Assembly (NCBI RefSeq): GCF_039522525.1
Contig: NZ_BAAADO010000004.1
Span: 124,001 to 188,000, forward strand
DNA: 64,000 nucleotides
Origin: Salinibacillus aidingensis
GTDB lineage: Bacteria; Bacillota; Bacilli; Bacillales; Alkalibacillaceae
Direction: 5' to 3'
Positions 1 to 8,551 of this stretch are shown here, piece after piece. Position 1 is the stretch's first letter. Each line of letters opens with the position of its first letter. Both the position numbers and the translations under genes were made by a program. The notes under the pieces were generated by a model, which was not told where the DNA came from, did not search any database, and worked only from the letters and a program-made list of their open reading frames with translations.

Positions 1-793
1 AGGAAACATTATACTGGTGAACCTTAAGAAGATGTTTGGCAATGTTTTCTGATGCCAGTACGTAACCAATTCTCCAGCCGGTCATCGAGTGGGATTTTGA
101 CAGTCCCTGAATAATAATGGTCTGTTCACGAACAGCAGGGAAGCTCCCAATGGATACGTGAGGCTTTTCATAGGTTAATTCAGCATAGATTTCATCTGCC
201 AGAAGAAAAATAGATTTTCCCTGGATCAGTTCAGCAATCTCCTGTAATTCCTCCTTTGTTAAGGTTACCCCTGTAGGATTGGAGGGATAAGGAAGGACAA
301 TGCATTTAGTCCGGTCCGTTATGTATGACTCCAGAACGTCAGCCGTAGCTTTAAAATCATGATTTCTTGTATCTGCAAAAACAGGCGTTGCTCCAGCTAA
401 ACGAATGAGAGGTTCGTACCCGGGATAAACCGGTCCAGGGAGAATGACTTCATCACCAGGAGACAAAATAGTCCGGAACGTAATATCAATGGCCTGAGAT
501 GCACCCACAGTTGCAATAATTTCATGTTTTGGATCATACTGCAGCCCATATTTCTCACTGACAAAGGAAGAAATCGCCTCTCTAAGAGGAAGCATCCCTG
601 CATTGTGTGTATAGGTTGTACGATTTTGGTCAATCGCTGTTTTTCCTGCCTCTTTCACATGGTCCGGTGTGTAAAAGTCGGGCTGTCCTATGGTTAAAGA
701 AACAATATCCGACTCTCCGGAAACGAGGTTGAAAAACTTTCGTATCCCGGATATTTCAATGTTTTTTACGTTAGTATTAATGAATGATTCCAT
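1..793 (-). CDS. patA: PLP-dependent aminotransferase, 3' part cut off by the window edge
   Basis: Fold-type I aminotransferase of the PatA group, which in Bacillus acts on N-acetyl-diaminopimelate in the acetylated lysine branch; cytosolic. 264 codons are visible. They include the SNPTG loop at about residues 171-175, DEIY at 200-203 (Asp binding the PLP nitrogen) and the Schiff-base lysine in GLSKSHS at Lys233. The ATG at 793 follows a GGAGG ribosome site at 7-bp spacing. The protein should run about 120 more residues beyond base 1. The acetyltransferase and deacetylase of the same branch (dapH, dapL) lie 10 kb away. Family assignment is firm; exact substrate is inferred. Confidence 0.9.
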   Translation of the reverse strand, partial: MESFINTNVKNIEISGIRKFFNLVSGESDIVSLTIGQPDFYTPDHVKEAGKTAIDQNRTTYTHNAGMLPLREAISSFVSEKYGLQYDPKHEIIATVGASQAIDITFRTILSPGDEVILPGPVYPGYEPLIRLAGATPVFADTRNHDFKATADVLESYITDRTKCIVLPYPSNPTGVTLTKEELQEIAELIQGKSIFLLADEIYAELTYEKPHVSIGSFPAVREQTIIIQGLSKSHSMTGWRIGYVLASENIAKHLLKVHQYNVS

Positions 794-904
794 GTTATCC
801 CTCCAAAGTTGTTACAAAATGTTCAAAATCTTTCAATGTATTCAGAAAATTCTTTGTTAAAATAGAATTGTAAGAAAATTTAAGGCATTGAAAGGGGTTA
901 TCGT

Positions 905-1057
905 ATGAGACCGAGATTACCAGGATTTCAGGATTTAGTAAATGAATATAAAGAAGAATTAATGCGTGACGAGAAAATCATGAAAGAAATTGATATAAAA
1001 ATAGAGAAAAAGCATAGTGATTCAGAAAAAGAAACGACAAAGCCATCATTTAACTAA
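905..1057 (+). CDS. FbpB-like small basic protein (50 aa)
   Basis: A 50-residue reading frame starts at an ATG behind AAAGGGG and ends just before a strong terminator. It carries the pattern F-x-x-L-V-N-x-x-K-E-E-L-x-x-D followed by a basic helix (EKKH). This resembles the Fur-regulated small basic protein family of Bacillus (FbpB), proposed to help an iron-sparing small RNA act on its targets. I could not find a convincing Fur box upstream, so iron control is only inferred from family resemblance. A weak sigma-A-like pair (TTCAGA, 16 bp, TAGAAT) lies at about 840-870. The residue pattern, ribosome site and terminator together support a real gene. Confidence 0.65.
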   Translation: MRPRLPGFQDLVNEYKEELMRDEKIMKEIDIKIEKKHSDSEKETTKPSFN

Positions 1058-1121
1058 AACCATTCACACCAAACCTATCATACCATTCCTGATTTTAATT
1101 GAAAAAAATATACCAGGGAAG

Positions 1122-1153
1122 AAGGGGGTTATTACCGCGTAACCCCTTTTTTT
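1122..1153 (+). terminator. Rho-independent terminator of the FbpB-like gene
   Basis: GGGGTTA and TAACCCC arms around a short loop are followed by seven T. The hairpin overlaps the 3' end of the opposing transporter gene, so the two convergent genes share this DNA. Confidence 0.8.
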
Positions 1154-2052
1154 CCTGCTGTGCCCGCAATGCTGTTCTGATTTCTGTCCGGCCATTTTTC
1201 CAATAGAATCACAGCCCCTATAATACACGCCATACCAGCTGCTTGAAAGACCGAAAAAGCTTCACTGAACAATGTGATTCCAATGACGGTCGCAACAACA
1301 GGCTCAATCGTGGAAAATATAGCGGCTTTGGATGCTTCCACTTCTTTCAGCCCGATCGTATAAATGATATAAGCAACGGCCGTTGGGAGCAATCCCAGTC
1401 CAATCGCATAGAACAAGGCAGCTGGCTGTGTGAAGATGTATATTTTATCATAGGGAAAAAACGGTAAACAGCCGGCGGTGGCAACGATAAATGTATATAA
1501 GGTAATCGTTTTGCTGTGATAGGTTTCCAAGGCATATTTGCTGAAAATACTGTAAAGAGCATAGCCTAATCCGGAGCCAAGACCAAATACAAGAGCCAGC
1601 CATTGAAAATTCTGCCCCAGTGAAGGAAGGATTTCAACAATCAGAAGAATCCCCATCATGGACAATAACAGGGCTATAAATTTTTTCTTCGTAAAGGCTT
1701 CCTTAAATAAAATTCTCGACAATATAGCAACGATAATAGGTGCTGTATATAATAGAGCTGTTGCAATAGGTAAAGTAGATAAATTCATCGTGGTAAAAAG
1801 ACAGAAATTAAAAAACACAATACTGAAAATTCCGGTTCCAATAAAATATTTTCCATCCTTAATGGTTTTAAGCTTAAACATCTTCTTTTCCGTCAGTCCG
1901 AAATACAGGATTAACAGAATAGCCGTGCTCGTTACCCGAAGAGTCACAACTTCAAAAGGTGTAAAGCCAAATTCATATAAATGGTTGACGTACCAGCCAA
2001 TCGTTCCCCATAGGGCCGCCCCTGTAATAATAAGAATAAGTGCACGCTTCAT
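1132..2052 (-). CDS. EamA/DMT-family transporter
   Basis: 306-residue integral membrane protein with about ten hydrophobic segments arranged as two EamA repeats. The first spans roughly residues 5-140 and the second 150-285; the second contains the conserved P-x-x-A-x-x-I-x-T and E-P-V-V-A motifs. Members export or import amino acids and other small metabolites; the substrate cannot be read from sequence. The ATG at 2052 is preceded by AAGGAGGC. It is monocistronic, convergent with the small gene before it, and its own upstream region contains a dispersed repeat at 2112-2224. Confidence 0.88.
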   Translation of the reverse strand: MKRALILIITGAALWGTIGWYVNHLYEFGFTPFEVVTLRVTSTAILLILYFGLTEKKMFKLKTIKDGKYFIGTGIFSIVFFNFCLFTTMNLSTLPIATALLYTAPIIVAILSRILFKEAFTKKKFIALLLSMMGILLIVEILPSLGQNFQWLALVFGLGSGLGYALYSIFSKYALETYHSKTITLYTFIVATAGCLPFFPYDKIYIFTQPAALFYAIGLGLLPTAVAYIIYTIGLKEVEASKAAIFSTIEPVVATVIGITLFSEAFSVFQAAGMACIIGAVILLEKWPDRNQNSIAGTAGKKGVTR

Positions 2053-2111
2053 GGAATGCTGCCTCCTTCATTACGGCTATTATACGCAAATCACAGAAAA
2101 ACATAAAGATT

Positions 2112-2224
2112 ATAAAGTGAAACTTCCATCATTGGGGGGGTTCTCCATCACCCACCTAGTCTTGTTGGGTTACCCTCAAGACTTAAAGTGGGGGTATTAC
2201 GGCCAGTACATGCGTGATGAAAAT
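2112..2224 (+). repeat. Dispersed element R2, copy 1
   Basis: Begins with ATAAAGTGAAACTTCCATCA, has G-rich hairpin-forming DNA, and ends with GGTATTACGGCCAGT then ATGCGT. The same two end blocks occur at 10090-10155 (reverse), the first block at 9291-9322 (reverse), and a longer relative at 42966-43085. It lies between EamA and the next gene and covers most of that intergenic space. Confidence 0.75.
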
Positions 2225-2288
2225 TCCCGGTTCCTATGTATATCCTTCGTAAAATTATGCAAGAATGCTAATGCCAGGAGGGATATAT

Positions 2289-2684
2289 ATGAATCCACTA
2301 TTCGAATGGGCGGTGAATCCTGCAAAGCTTGCTCCGTTAGGGTTCACAGATGCTCATATTCATTTTGGAGCAGGTTTTCTCGCCATCATAGCTTTCTATT
2401 TTTTCTTTCGCCCGATTATACGCTGGTTAATCGATCTCGATTGGAAAAAAGCACTGACCTTCCTAACGGTTAGTGGAATCTACCTGTTTATCACAACCTG
2501 GATTGAGCTGTATCAGGGATTAACAGGGACAGGAAATATGGAATGGAGAGATTTAGCCAATTCCACGTTAGCTATGATCTCGTTTGGAATATTCCTGTTT
2601 ATCAGTCATCTGATTTCTTCTATAATAAACTATATGAAAACACGGAAAAAGAAAACCGTTCCACAGCAAAATGCCAGAGTTTGA
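2289..2684 (+). CDS. Small four-helix membrane protein of unknown function
   Basis: 131-residue protein starting at the ATG at 2289 with AGGAGG six bases upstream; an in-frame ATG at 2265 lacks a ribosome site. About four hydrophobic stretches are separated by short polar loops. Polar residues fall near or inside helices: DAHIHFGAG near residue 24, and W-I-E-L-Y-Q followed by D-L-A-N. This layout is reminiscent of VanZ-like or DUF2238-like membrane proteins, but I cannot assign a family. A terminator follows at once, so it is a single-gene unit. Confidence 0.7.
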   Translation: MNPLFEWAVNPAKLAPLGFTDAHIHFGAGFLAIIAFYFFFRPIIRWLIDLDWKKALTFLTVSGIYLFITTWIELYQGLTGTGNMEWRDLANSTLAMISFGIFLFISHLISSIINYMKTRKKKTVPQQNARV

Positions 2685-2685
2685 A

Positions 2686-2713
2686 GAGCATGCACTTATC
2701 ATGCTCTTTTTTT
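2686..2713 (+). terminator. Terminator after the membrane protein gene
   Basis: GAGCATG and CATGCTC arms are followed by seven T, directly after the stop codon. Confidence 0.85.
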
Positions 2714-2881
2714 GTGGTATTTCACATCATAACATTTCACACAGAGTTTAAGTACGTCTTCAAGTGTTTCATCACGTCTGAGTTCATAAAAATAAAATCT
2801 TTTAGAATACATCATTTTTATAAAACTATTTTCCCATCAAAATGGTCATATATAGTGAAGTGTTAAAAGGGGAGATTTTTC

Positions 2882-3403
2882 ATGGGAGAACAACAGCTGG
2901 TAAAAAGGGCCAGAAAAGGGGACGATGAAGCTTTTTATGAACTGCTTCAAACGGTAAAGTCATCACTTTATCGAACGGCATACCGGTATTTTGGGAATGA
3001 ACATGATGCCCTTGATGCTGTCCAGGAGGTTACTTGTAAAGCTTATTTAAAGCTACATAACCTGCGAAAACCAGGACATTTTAAGCCCTGGATATTAAGG
3101 ATTATGATGAACTATTGTCATGATGAATGGAGGAGACGAAAGCGAACACTTCCGGTAGAAGAGATTTTCTCAGTTACATCTTATGATGAAGATACAGATA
3201 GGTATTTAATACTAAGAGATTTACTGCTTGATCTTGATCCAAAAATGCAGGAGATTATCCAGTTAAAATATTTTGAGGATTGGACATTAAGTCAAATCGC
3301 GGAGTGGAAAAGAGTCCCTGAAGGCACCATTAAAACCAGGCTGAATCGCGCTTTGAAACAGCTGCGATTCGAGTGGGAGAAAGGAGAGGAAAGGCATGTC
3401 TGA
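2882..3403 (+). CDS. ECF-type RNA polymerase sigma factor
   Basis: 173-residue group 4 sigma factor. Region 2 covers about residues 15-85 with the core-binding segment YRYFGNEHDALDAVQEV. Region 4 covers about 110-165, with a helix-turn-helix around LSQIAEWKRVPEGTIKTRL. It directs RNA polymerase to stress promoters and is normally held inactive by a membrane anti-sigma factor. That partner is the next gene, which overlaps it by eight bases and implies translational coupling. The ATG follows AGGGGAGA. B. subtilis SigV is the closest general comparison, but the partner here is DUF4179-like rather than RsiV. I could not find a convincing autoregulatory ECF promoter upstream. Confidence 0.9.
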   Translation: MGEQQLVKRARKGDDEAFYELLQTVKSSLYRTAYRYFGNEHDALDAVQEVTCKAYLKLHNLRKPGHFKPWILRIMMNYCHDEWRRRKRTLPVEEIFSVTSYDEDTDRYLILRDLLLDLDPKMQEIIQLKYFEDWTLSQIAEWKRVPEGTIKTRLNRALKQLRFEWEKGEERHV

Positions 3404-4778
3404 TAAGGATAAGTGGTTGAAAGAGTGCAAAGAGTCTGATATGCAGATTCCAATATCTCCAAAAATTGATGATCATATTAAAGCCGGGATCCAGCAGGCA
3501 CGGCTGAAGCAAACCAGGAAAAGGAGGATCTCGCAAATATTCAGCGCTTCTGCTGCAACCGTGATGGCGGCTTCGATTTTATTCATTGCAGGTCTTTCTG
3601 TTTTCCAGGATCAGGACCATTCAAATCAACAGGGTGATTCACTGCGAAATTCGGATCAAGAAATGAAGGATCAGCCTTCTCCACAGGACCATGAAGCGGA
3701 ATTTACGAATTGGACAGAACCCAATGAGAACTATACAGGATTTGCAAGGCAAATAGAGCAGAAGGAGACACATGATGATATAACATTTACTGTAAAAGAG
3801 GTAGTGGCAGATTCAAACCAGCTTGTCATTAACTATTCTATCCATATAGATGGACCACCTGTAAAAGAACTCACAATAAGTAACCTGAATCTTGCAGGAG
3901 AGAATGGGGAATCACCAATAGGCAAGGTGGCTGAAAGGAAAAAGAGTATCGCAATTAACAATGAGAGCAATAGCCGGTCAGGAGAAATGAAAATCGAATT
4001 AGCCGGTTTATCGGCCGAGCAATTACAGTCCTCTGGAGATACATGGACACTTGAATTACAATTTAGCCGAGCTGAACAACCATTTACTTATAAACTGCCC
4101 ATCAATTCAAACTGGTTTAATAGTAAGCATTATGAACTGAATAAAGTAGTAGACGTAAACGGACAAAAACTAGTGATTCATGATGTTATCCTTCACCCAA
4201 CAGTTTCCAAAGTAATCTTATCAAGACATCCGGATAATGATGAGCAAATTTTAGGTATTCATCGATTAGCTCTTCGAAATGGGGAGATCAATCAGTGGTC
4301 ATCACTGGAACCTGTATTTTTCACTTTGGATAGTGGTAAAAGAATGATTACCCTGCAGAATAATTACAGGCAGGTACCTGATGATTTATTATTAAGTTTT
4401 TCCAAGGTACTTGCTGTCGATGAAGGAAAAGAGGAGATTGTATTAAATCTGAAAAATGAAAAATTGGAAGGGGCACCGGATTGGATGTCTGTAGAACAAG
4501 TTGAAAAGAAGAATGACGACTACCACGTTACATTCCAAGTAAGACGTGAATTGAAAACTCCTCAATTCCTTCAACCAGTCTACAAAACGCCGGATGGAGA
4601 AAAAGGCTCAGTATCACCCTTTAGCAGGAGAACAAATCAAACACAATCGAACACAGTGACCCTTATATCTTCTGTTTTTTACAATGTTCCAGAAACGAAT
4701 AAGCTTCGTTTTCACACTCAGATCATCGACAAGGAATATAATGAGGAAATTACAATTCCTTTAACAAGCCAGAACTAA
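3396..4778 (+). CDS. DUF4179-type membrane anti-sigma factor
   Basis: 460 residues with a cytoplasmic N-terminus of about 45 residues and a single membrane helix near residues 50-68 (ATVMAASILFIAGLSVF). A long extracellular part rich in beta-strand character includes a DUF4179/DUF5643-like region. Such proteins are encoded directly after ECF sigma factors and sequester them until an envelope signal triggers release. The extracellular linker just after the helix is Gln/Asp/Glu rich. It overlaps the sigma gene by eight bases and the pair ends in a terminator. No zinc-binding HxxxCxxC is present, so it is not a classic ZAS anti-sigma. The inducing signal is unknown. Confidence 0.82.
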   Translation: MSDKDKWLKECKESDMQIPISPKIDDHIKAGIQQARLKQTRKRRISQIFSASAATVMAASILFIAGLSVFQDQDHSNQQGDSLRNSDQEMKDQPSPQDHEAEFTNWTEPNENYTGFARQIEQKETHDDITFTVKEVVADSNQLVINYSIHIDGPPVKELTISNLNLAGENGESPIGKVAERKKSIAINNESNSRSGEMKIELAGLSAEQLQSSGDTWTLELQFSRAEQPFTYKLPINSNWFNSKHYELNKVVDVNGQKLVIHDVILHPTVSKVILSRHPDNDEQILGIHRLALRNGEINQWSSLEPVFFTLDSGKRMITLQNNYRQVPDDLLLSFSKVLAVDEGKEEIVLNLKNEKLEGAPDWMSVEQVEKKNDDYHVTFQVRRELKTPQFLQPVYKTPDGEKGSVSPFSRRTNQTQSNTVTLISSVFYNVPETNKLRFHTQIIDKEYNEEITIPLTSQN

Positions 4779-4783
4779 TGACA

Positions 4784-4821
4784 AATCCTTACACATAAAA
4801 CATGTGTAGGGATTTTCATTT
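4784..4821 (+). terminator. Terminator of the sigma/anti-sigma operon
   Basis: AATCCTTACACAT pairs with ATGTGTAGGGATT across a five-base loop and is followed by TTCATTTT. Confidence 0.8.
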
Positions 4822-4873
4822 TCCTGAAACCTTTGGAAAGCCTATGTCGTATAGAGAAATGGAGGTGAAACAC

Positions 4874-5074
4874 TTGGAAGTCATATCTCTAATCATGGTC
4901 TTTTTATTTTTCGGTTTTATTCTTTTAGTATTAAATGTCATCACAAGTATATGGGCTTATCGTGATTCAGTACGTAAAGGAAACAGCAAGGAATATGCCA
5001 TTGTCGTTCTCATTGGTACCTTGTTTTTTCCTATCATAGGACTCATTGTTTATTTAATCATACGGAATGATTAG
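4874..5074 (+). CDS. Two-helix small membrane protein, PLDc_N-like
   Basis: 66-residue protein with two hydrophobic helices and the motif W-A-Y-R-D-S-x-x-K-G between them, ending F-F-P-I-I-G-L-I-V-Y-L-I-I-R. This matches the PLDc_N (phospholipase-D/nuclease N-terminal) small-protein pattern, in which the domain stands alone. The best start is TTG 4874, six bases after GGAGGTG. A longer frame back to 4802 would run through the upstream terminator and has no ribosome site. Function unknown; it probably sits in the cytoplasmic membrane. Confidence 0.65.
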   Translation: MEVISLIMVFLFFGFILLVLNVITSIWAYRDSVRKGNSKEYAIVVLIGTLFFPIIGLIVYLIIRND

Positions 5075-5178
5075 CTTCACAATACTAAGGTAGTAGCTGT
5101 TACATCGTTTACTAATCATAAATCTATGCACTAGATATTATGTATAAATGAAATCTGTAAAGAAAGGATTGATTTTTG

Positions 5179-5493
5179 ATGATTGTAACAACAACAAGTA
5201 CATTGCAAAATAAAGAAATTGTGGAGTATATCGATGTGGTATATGGCGAGGCGATTATGGGTGCCAATGTTGTACGGGATTTTCTTGCGGGGATTTCCGA
5301 TATTGTGGGCGGACGAAGCGGAACCTATGAAGGCAAACTGTCAGAAGGCCGGGAAATCGCTGTGCGTGAGATGAAGGAGAAGGCCTCCAATTTAGGAGCA
5401 AACGCAGTGATCGGTGTCGATTTGGACTTTGAAACACTGCGGGACGGAATGATGATGGTAGTAGCCTCGGGTACAGCTGTAAAAATAAACTAA
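5179..5493 (+). CDS. YbjQ/UPF0145 family protein
   Basis: 104-residue cytosolic protein of the YbjQ (UPF0145) family. The N-terminus MIVTTTST leads into G-x-x-I-x-E/V-Y-I-D-V-V-x-G-E and a later G-A-N-A-V-I-G-V-D block. YbjQ proteins form pentameric rings and are often labelled heavy-metal binding; the biochemical role is not established. The chosen ATG at 5179 has AAAGG upstream; a TTG three bases earlier is also in frame. Single gene with its own terminator. Confidence 0.88.
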   Translation: MIVTTTSTLQNKEIVEYIDVVYGEAIMGANVVRDFLAGISDIVGGRSGTYEGKLSEGREIAVREMKEKASNLGANAVIGVDLDFETLRDGMMMVVASGTAVKIN

Positions 5494-5500
5494 ACAGAAA

Positions 5501-5535
5501 GCCAGCCATCACACAAGTGATGGCTGGCGTTTTTT
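5501..5535 (+). terminator. Terminator shared by the YbjQ gene and ykyB
   Basis: A perfect 12-bp stem GCCAGCCATCAC/GTGATGGCTGGC with a four-base loop is followed by six T. It reaches the last bases of the opposing ykyB gene. Confidence 0.9.
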
Positions 5536-6013
5536 AACGGTCAAAATAGCTTCTGGAGGCCGGATTCCGCCTTCCTCTGCCAAGCAGGGAAGTGGTAGCC
5601 GCTTGCTGGTAGGCTGAATAACGATTTCCGCGGTTTTGGGGCTTCCACCCTAAATAGGAATACAACGTTTGCTTTGCTTTTCTCAGATTCAACTGAGGTT
5701 TAGGGTTCCGATAGGATTCATCAAGAGCTCCAAGATGTTTGTACTGCTTAAAATCATCCCGCTTAGGTGGTACATGAAAATAATAGTCGTCAACCTGAAT
5801 TAATAGTGTGGAATGCTGTTGACTATACTTGGGGTGATTGGAATAGTGGAGGCCTATTTTTTTGGCCTTTTTTTGTTCAAATAGCTTTTGAATGGTTTTT
5901 TGCTTTAATGTATAAAGCTGCCGTGGGTCTGGTGCTGCTTTTGCATGTCGATTGACGACAGCAAGTGCTTCGGCAATTTGTCTTGTTGAAATAGGCTGTT
6001 CGTCCTGTTTCAT
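5534..6013 (-). CDS. ykyB: YkyB family protein
   Basis: 159-residue soluble basic protein collinear with Bacillus YkyB. The N-terminal half has a helical segment (STRQIAEALAVVNRHAKAA, with PDPRQLYTLK after it). A middle block I-G-L-H-Y-S-N-H-P-K is followed by an F-H-V-P-P-K-R-D-D segment. The C-terminus carries Y-L-G-W-K and then a low-complexity Arg/Ala/Ser tail. Function is unknown; it occurs widely in Bacillaceae near the yku genes, as here. The ATG follows AAAGGAGA. Confidence 0.85.
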   Translation of the reverse strand: MKQDEQPISTRQIAEALAVVNRHAKAAPDPRQLYTLKQKTIQKLFEQKKAKKIGLHYSNHPKYSQQHSTLLIQVDDYYFHVPPKRDDFKQYKHLGALDESYRNPKPQLNLRKAKQTLYSYLGWKPQNRGNRYSAYQQAATTSLLGRGRRNPASRSYFDR

Positions 6014-6100
6014 TTAGATATCTCCTTTTAATCTATCTCTTATTAACTAGAGTTTAACACAATTTTCAGGAAAAAGGGGGAAAAATCAGTAAGACTTCTC

Positions 6101-6730
6101 TTACTGATTCATATATTTTTTCAAATCACTCATAAGATTTTTAATTCCTTTTGGTTGTAGGCCATTGTACTTGTTAATGACGTGTCCATTCGGGGCAATT
6201 AAATAGAATGACGTGCCGTGTGCAACCTGCCCGTCCATTTTTGTAACCAGGGTTTTAAAAGAATCGGCAGCAAAGGTTTCAATTTCCTTCTGAGAATATC
6301 CGGTCAGAAAGTCCCAGGTGGAGAAATCCGCATTGAAATTCTTCCCGTATTTTTTCAGAATTTCGGGTGTATCAACATTCGGATCGACACTAAAAGAAAT
6401 CAGGCGTGTATTTAAGCCTTCATCCTTCAGCATATTTTGTAAACGTACCATATTAGGTGTCATGGTAAGGCATACATCCGGGCATTGTGTGTAGATAAAA
6501 TCAGCAACCCAAAATTCACCCTTCAGATCCTTTAATGTTACTTCCTTACCGTCCTGATTTACCGCTGTAAAATCCTGTACTTCAATATCCAGCGTACCTT
6601 CATAGCTTTGTTCTGACTGATTACCATCTCCGGATCCATCCTTTTGTCCGGACTGATTTCCTTCGCCACAGGCCGATAAAATCAGAACCGCGGAACTTAG
6701 CAGGATGAATAAAAAAACGTTCCATTTCAT
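6101..6730 (-). CDS. SCO1/SenC family copper chaperone lipoprotein
   Basis: 209-residue exported lipoprotein. Signal peptide MKWNVFLFILLSSAVLILS ends at lipobox LSAC, so it should be anchored outside the membrane. After a Gln/Gly/Ser linker comes a thioredoxin-like Sco domain with the copper pair in QCPDVC and the distal His in VAHGTS. Sco proteins deliver copper to the CuA site of cytochrome oxidase subunit II, and that subunit (ctaC) is encoded at 57 kb. The start chosen is the ATG at 6730 behind GGAGGAAG, which gives a proper signal peptide; a 25-residue upstream extension has none. Monocistronic. Confidence 0.93.
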   Translation of the reverse strand: MKWNVFLFILLSSAVLILSACGEGNQSGQKDGSGDGNQSEQSYEGTLDIEVQDFTAVNQDGKEVTLKDLKGEFWVADFIYTQCPDVCLTMTPNMVRLQNMLKDEGLNTRLISFSVDPNVDTPEILKKYGKNFNADFSTWDFLTGYSQKEIETFAADSFKTLVTKMDGQVAHGTSFYLIAPNGHVINKYNGLQPKGIKNLMSDLKKYMNQ

Positions 6731-6845
6731 ATTTCTTCCTCCATTGGTTATATTCAGCTTCATTGTAACAAGAAGTATCGTCTTGTTAATATCCCATTGT
6801 GACAAAATCCTAACAATATATCACGAACTGTAACCCCTGTTGATT

Positions 6846-7727
6846 TTAAACATTTTCGAGCTTTTCTAAATAATAGATGTTGATTTCCGGGCGGCACAGA
6901 AAACGGAATGGGAGGCGTGTTGTACCGATTCCGCGACTGACAAACAATTGAAGCTGCTGATCGCCCAGTGTGAATTTTCCCTCTACATACTTATTGGCAT
7001 AGGGCGGGGTGATCAAATGTCCAAAAAAGGGGATCTGAATTTGTCCGCCATGACTGTGAGCGGAGAGCTGAACGTCCACGGGGTACCGCAACGTTTGATC
7101 AGCAAAATCAGGCTCATGACACATTAACAAAGTAAACTTATCAGGGTCTGTACCTTCCAAGGTTTGGTGCAGATCCGGCTGTCCCAGCATAACATCATCG
7201 AGTCCTGCTAACTGAATCCTGGCATCCTTTAATGGAATATCTGCTGACTGATTCTGCAATAATTGGAAGCCTCCAGAATCCATCACCATCTGAATTTTTT
7301 CTGTCCCGTATCCACCGTGATCATGATTCCCATATACCCAGTACTTCCCATAGGGGGCCTTGATATCCTTAAGAATCGGAATACACGCTTCAAGCTGAGC
7401 CGATGAATAGCTGTTCGGATCATCCGCTAAATCGCCGGTAAACAATACTAAATCAGGGGTTTGATCATTTATCTTTTTTACAAGATCCCGCAACTTAGTT
7501 AAGTCATAGTGGAAGCCCAGGTGAGTATCACTGAATTGCAGAATTTTAAACTGGTTAAAGGAGCTGGGCACCCTGGGAGATTGAATGGTTTCCTCCTTGA
7601 TGGTTAACATGGAGGGCTCTATATATTTGGAGTAATAATAGGTTCCGCCGCTAAGGCCTAATGTACCTAATAGTCCATATGTAAACCGTTTTAAAAAAGA
7701 ACGTCTTGATATTTTCTGGTTTCTCAT
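6846..7727 (-). CDS. ykuE: Tat-exported metallophosphoesterase
   Basis: 293-residue protein with a twin-arginine signal (S-R-R-S-F-L-K-R-F) and a hydrophobic stretch of about 18 residues. Five metallophosphoesterase motifs follow: FSDTHLG, FTGDLADD, GNHDHGG, MCHEPDFA and SAHSHGGQ. These residues bind the two catalytic metal ions. B. subtilis YkuE is a substrate of the TatAyCy translocase and is cell-wall associated. The ATG at 7727 follows AGGGAGAAT; upstream in-frame codons would bury the signal. It lies on the far side of ykyB and upstream of the yku block, as expected from synteny. Confidence 0.92.
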   Translation of the reverse strand: MRNQKISRRSFLKRFTYGLLGTLGLSGGTYYYSKYIEPSMLTIKEETIQSPRVPSSFNQFKILQFSDTHLGFHYDLTKLRDLVKKINDQTPDLVLFTGDLADDPNSYSSAQLEACIPILKDIKAPYGKYWVYGNHDHGGYGTEKIQMVMDSGGFQLLQNQSADIPLKDARIQLAGLDDVMLGQPDLHQTLEGTDPDKFTLLMCHEPDFADQTLRYPVDVQLSAHSHGGQIQIPFFGHLITPPYANKYVEGKFTLGDQQLQLFVSRGIGTTRLPFRFLCRPEINIYYLEKLENV

Positions 7728-7865
7728 CGTATTCTCCCTTAAATAAAATGAATCATTTGTATTATAGCATGTTCGTTTATGGTATTGACAGCTAAAAATA
7801 AGTGCTTTAAAAGAAGGAGTTTTCATTTTTTCAACGAATGGTTTCAGTAGATGAAAGGGAAGGCA

Positions 7866-7891
7866 CAAAAAAGCCGGCTAATGTAGCCGAC
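7866..7891 (-). terminator. Terminator of the hemolysin-III gene
   Basis: Read on the minus strand, GTCGGCT and AGCCGGC enclose ACATT and are followed by six T. Confidence 0.8.
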
Positions 7892-7918
7892 TGTCAGAGG
7901 AATCATTTTAGTCATGAT

Positions 7919-8551
7919 TTATGCGACAATATAATAAAATATGGAGAAGAAGTGAAATCCGCTGCCAAATAAAACAAAAATGTGCCAGATTGCATGATGG
8001 TAGGGGAACCCTCTCCACAGGTAAAAGATCGTCCCAATGGAATAGCACAATCCACCAGTGATCAAAAGCACAATTCCATTATAGGCCATTTTGGATGTTA
8101 GCGGTTCCCACGCAACGACGACAAACCATCCGAGCAGGATATAAAGAACAGTAGTCAGGATGGTATATTTGCGGATGAAAATCATTTTAAAGATTATCCC
8201 GAACAATGCAATTCCCCAAACGGAACAAAACAAAATCCAGCCAATCTTTCCTTTTAATAATAGCAAAGTAATAGGTGTATAGCTCCCGGCAATAAACAAA
8301 AAGATGGAGCTGTGATCCAGCTTGAGGAAAAGCTCCTTTAATCTGCCTGAGGGCACTAAATGGACAAACGTTGACGAGGTATACATGAAAAACATAGACA
8401 AGCCATATACGGACACAGAAAAGATGCGCCAGAAGCTGCCTGATTCCGCAGCATAAAGAATCAGATAGGAAAGGGCAAATAAACTAAGTATGGCACCAAT
8501 GGCATGGGTGATTCCATTTACCAGCTCTTCTTTTTTGGTGTAAGTATACAT
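7919..8551 (-). CDS. Hemolysin III / PAQR-type membrane protein
   Basis: 210-residue protein with seven predicted membrane helices. It shows the family marks: E-E-L-V-N-G-I-T-H-A-I-G at the N-terminus, K-L-D-H-S-S-I-F in the middle and F-P-Y-H-H-A-I-W-H-I-F-V near the C-terminus. The conserved His, Asp and Ser residues are those that bind zinc in PAQR relatives. The physiological role in Bacillus is unsettled; the hemolysin name is historical. The start taken is the ATG at 8551, preceded by GGTGAT. The reading frame stays open a further 45 codons upstream, but those codons look like a leader (see 8552-8658). Confidence 0.9.
   Translation of the reverse strand: MYTYTKKEELVNGITHAIGAILSLFALSYLILYAAESGSFWRIFSVSVYGLSMFFMYTSSTFVHLVPSGRLKELFLKLDHSSIFLFIAGSYTPITLLLLKGKIGWILFCSVWGIALFGIIFKMIFIRKYTILTTVLYILLGWFVVVAWEPLTSKMAYNGIVLLITGGLCYSIGTIFYLWRGFPYHHAIWHIFVLFGSGFHFFSIFYYIVA

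Noticed and set aside
1658..2473. 271-codon plus-strand frame opposite the EamA gene
   Set aside because: It mirrors the transporter gene, passes through repeat R2 and overlaps the ribosome-site-led gene at 2289; no ribosome site or family pattern.
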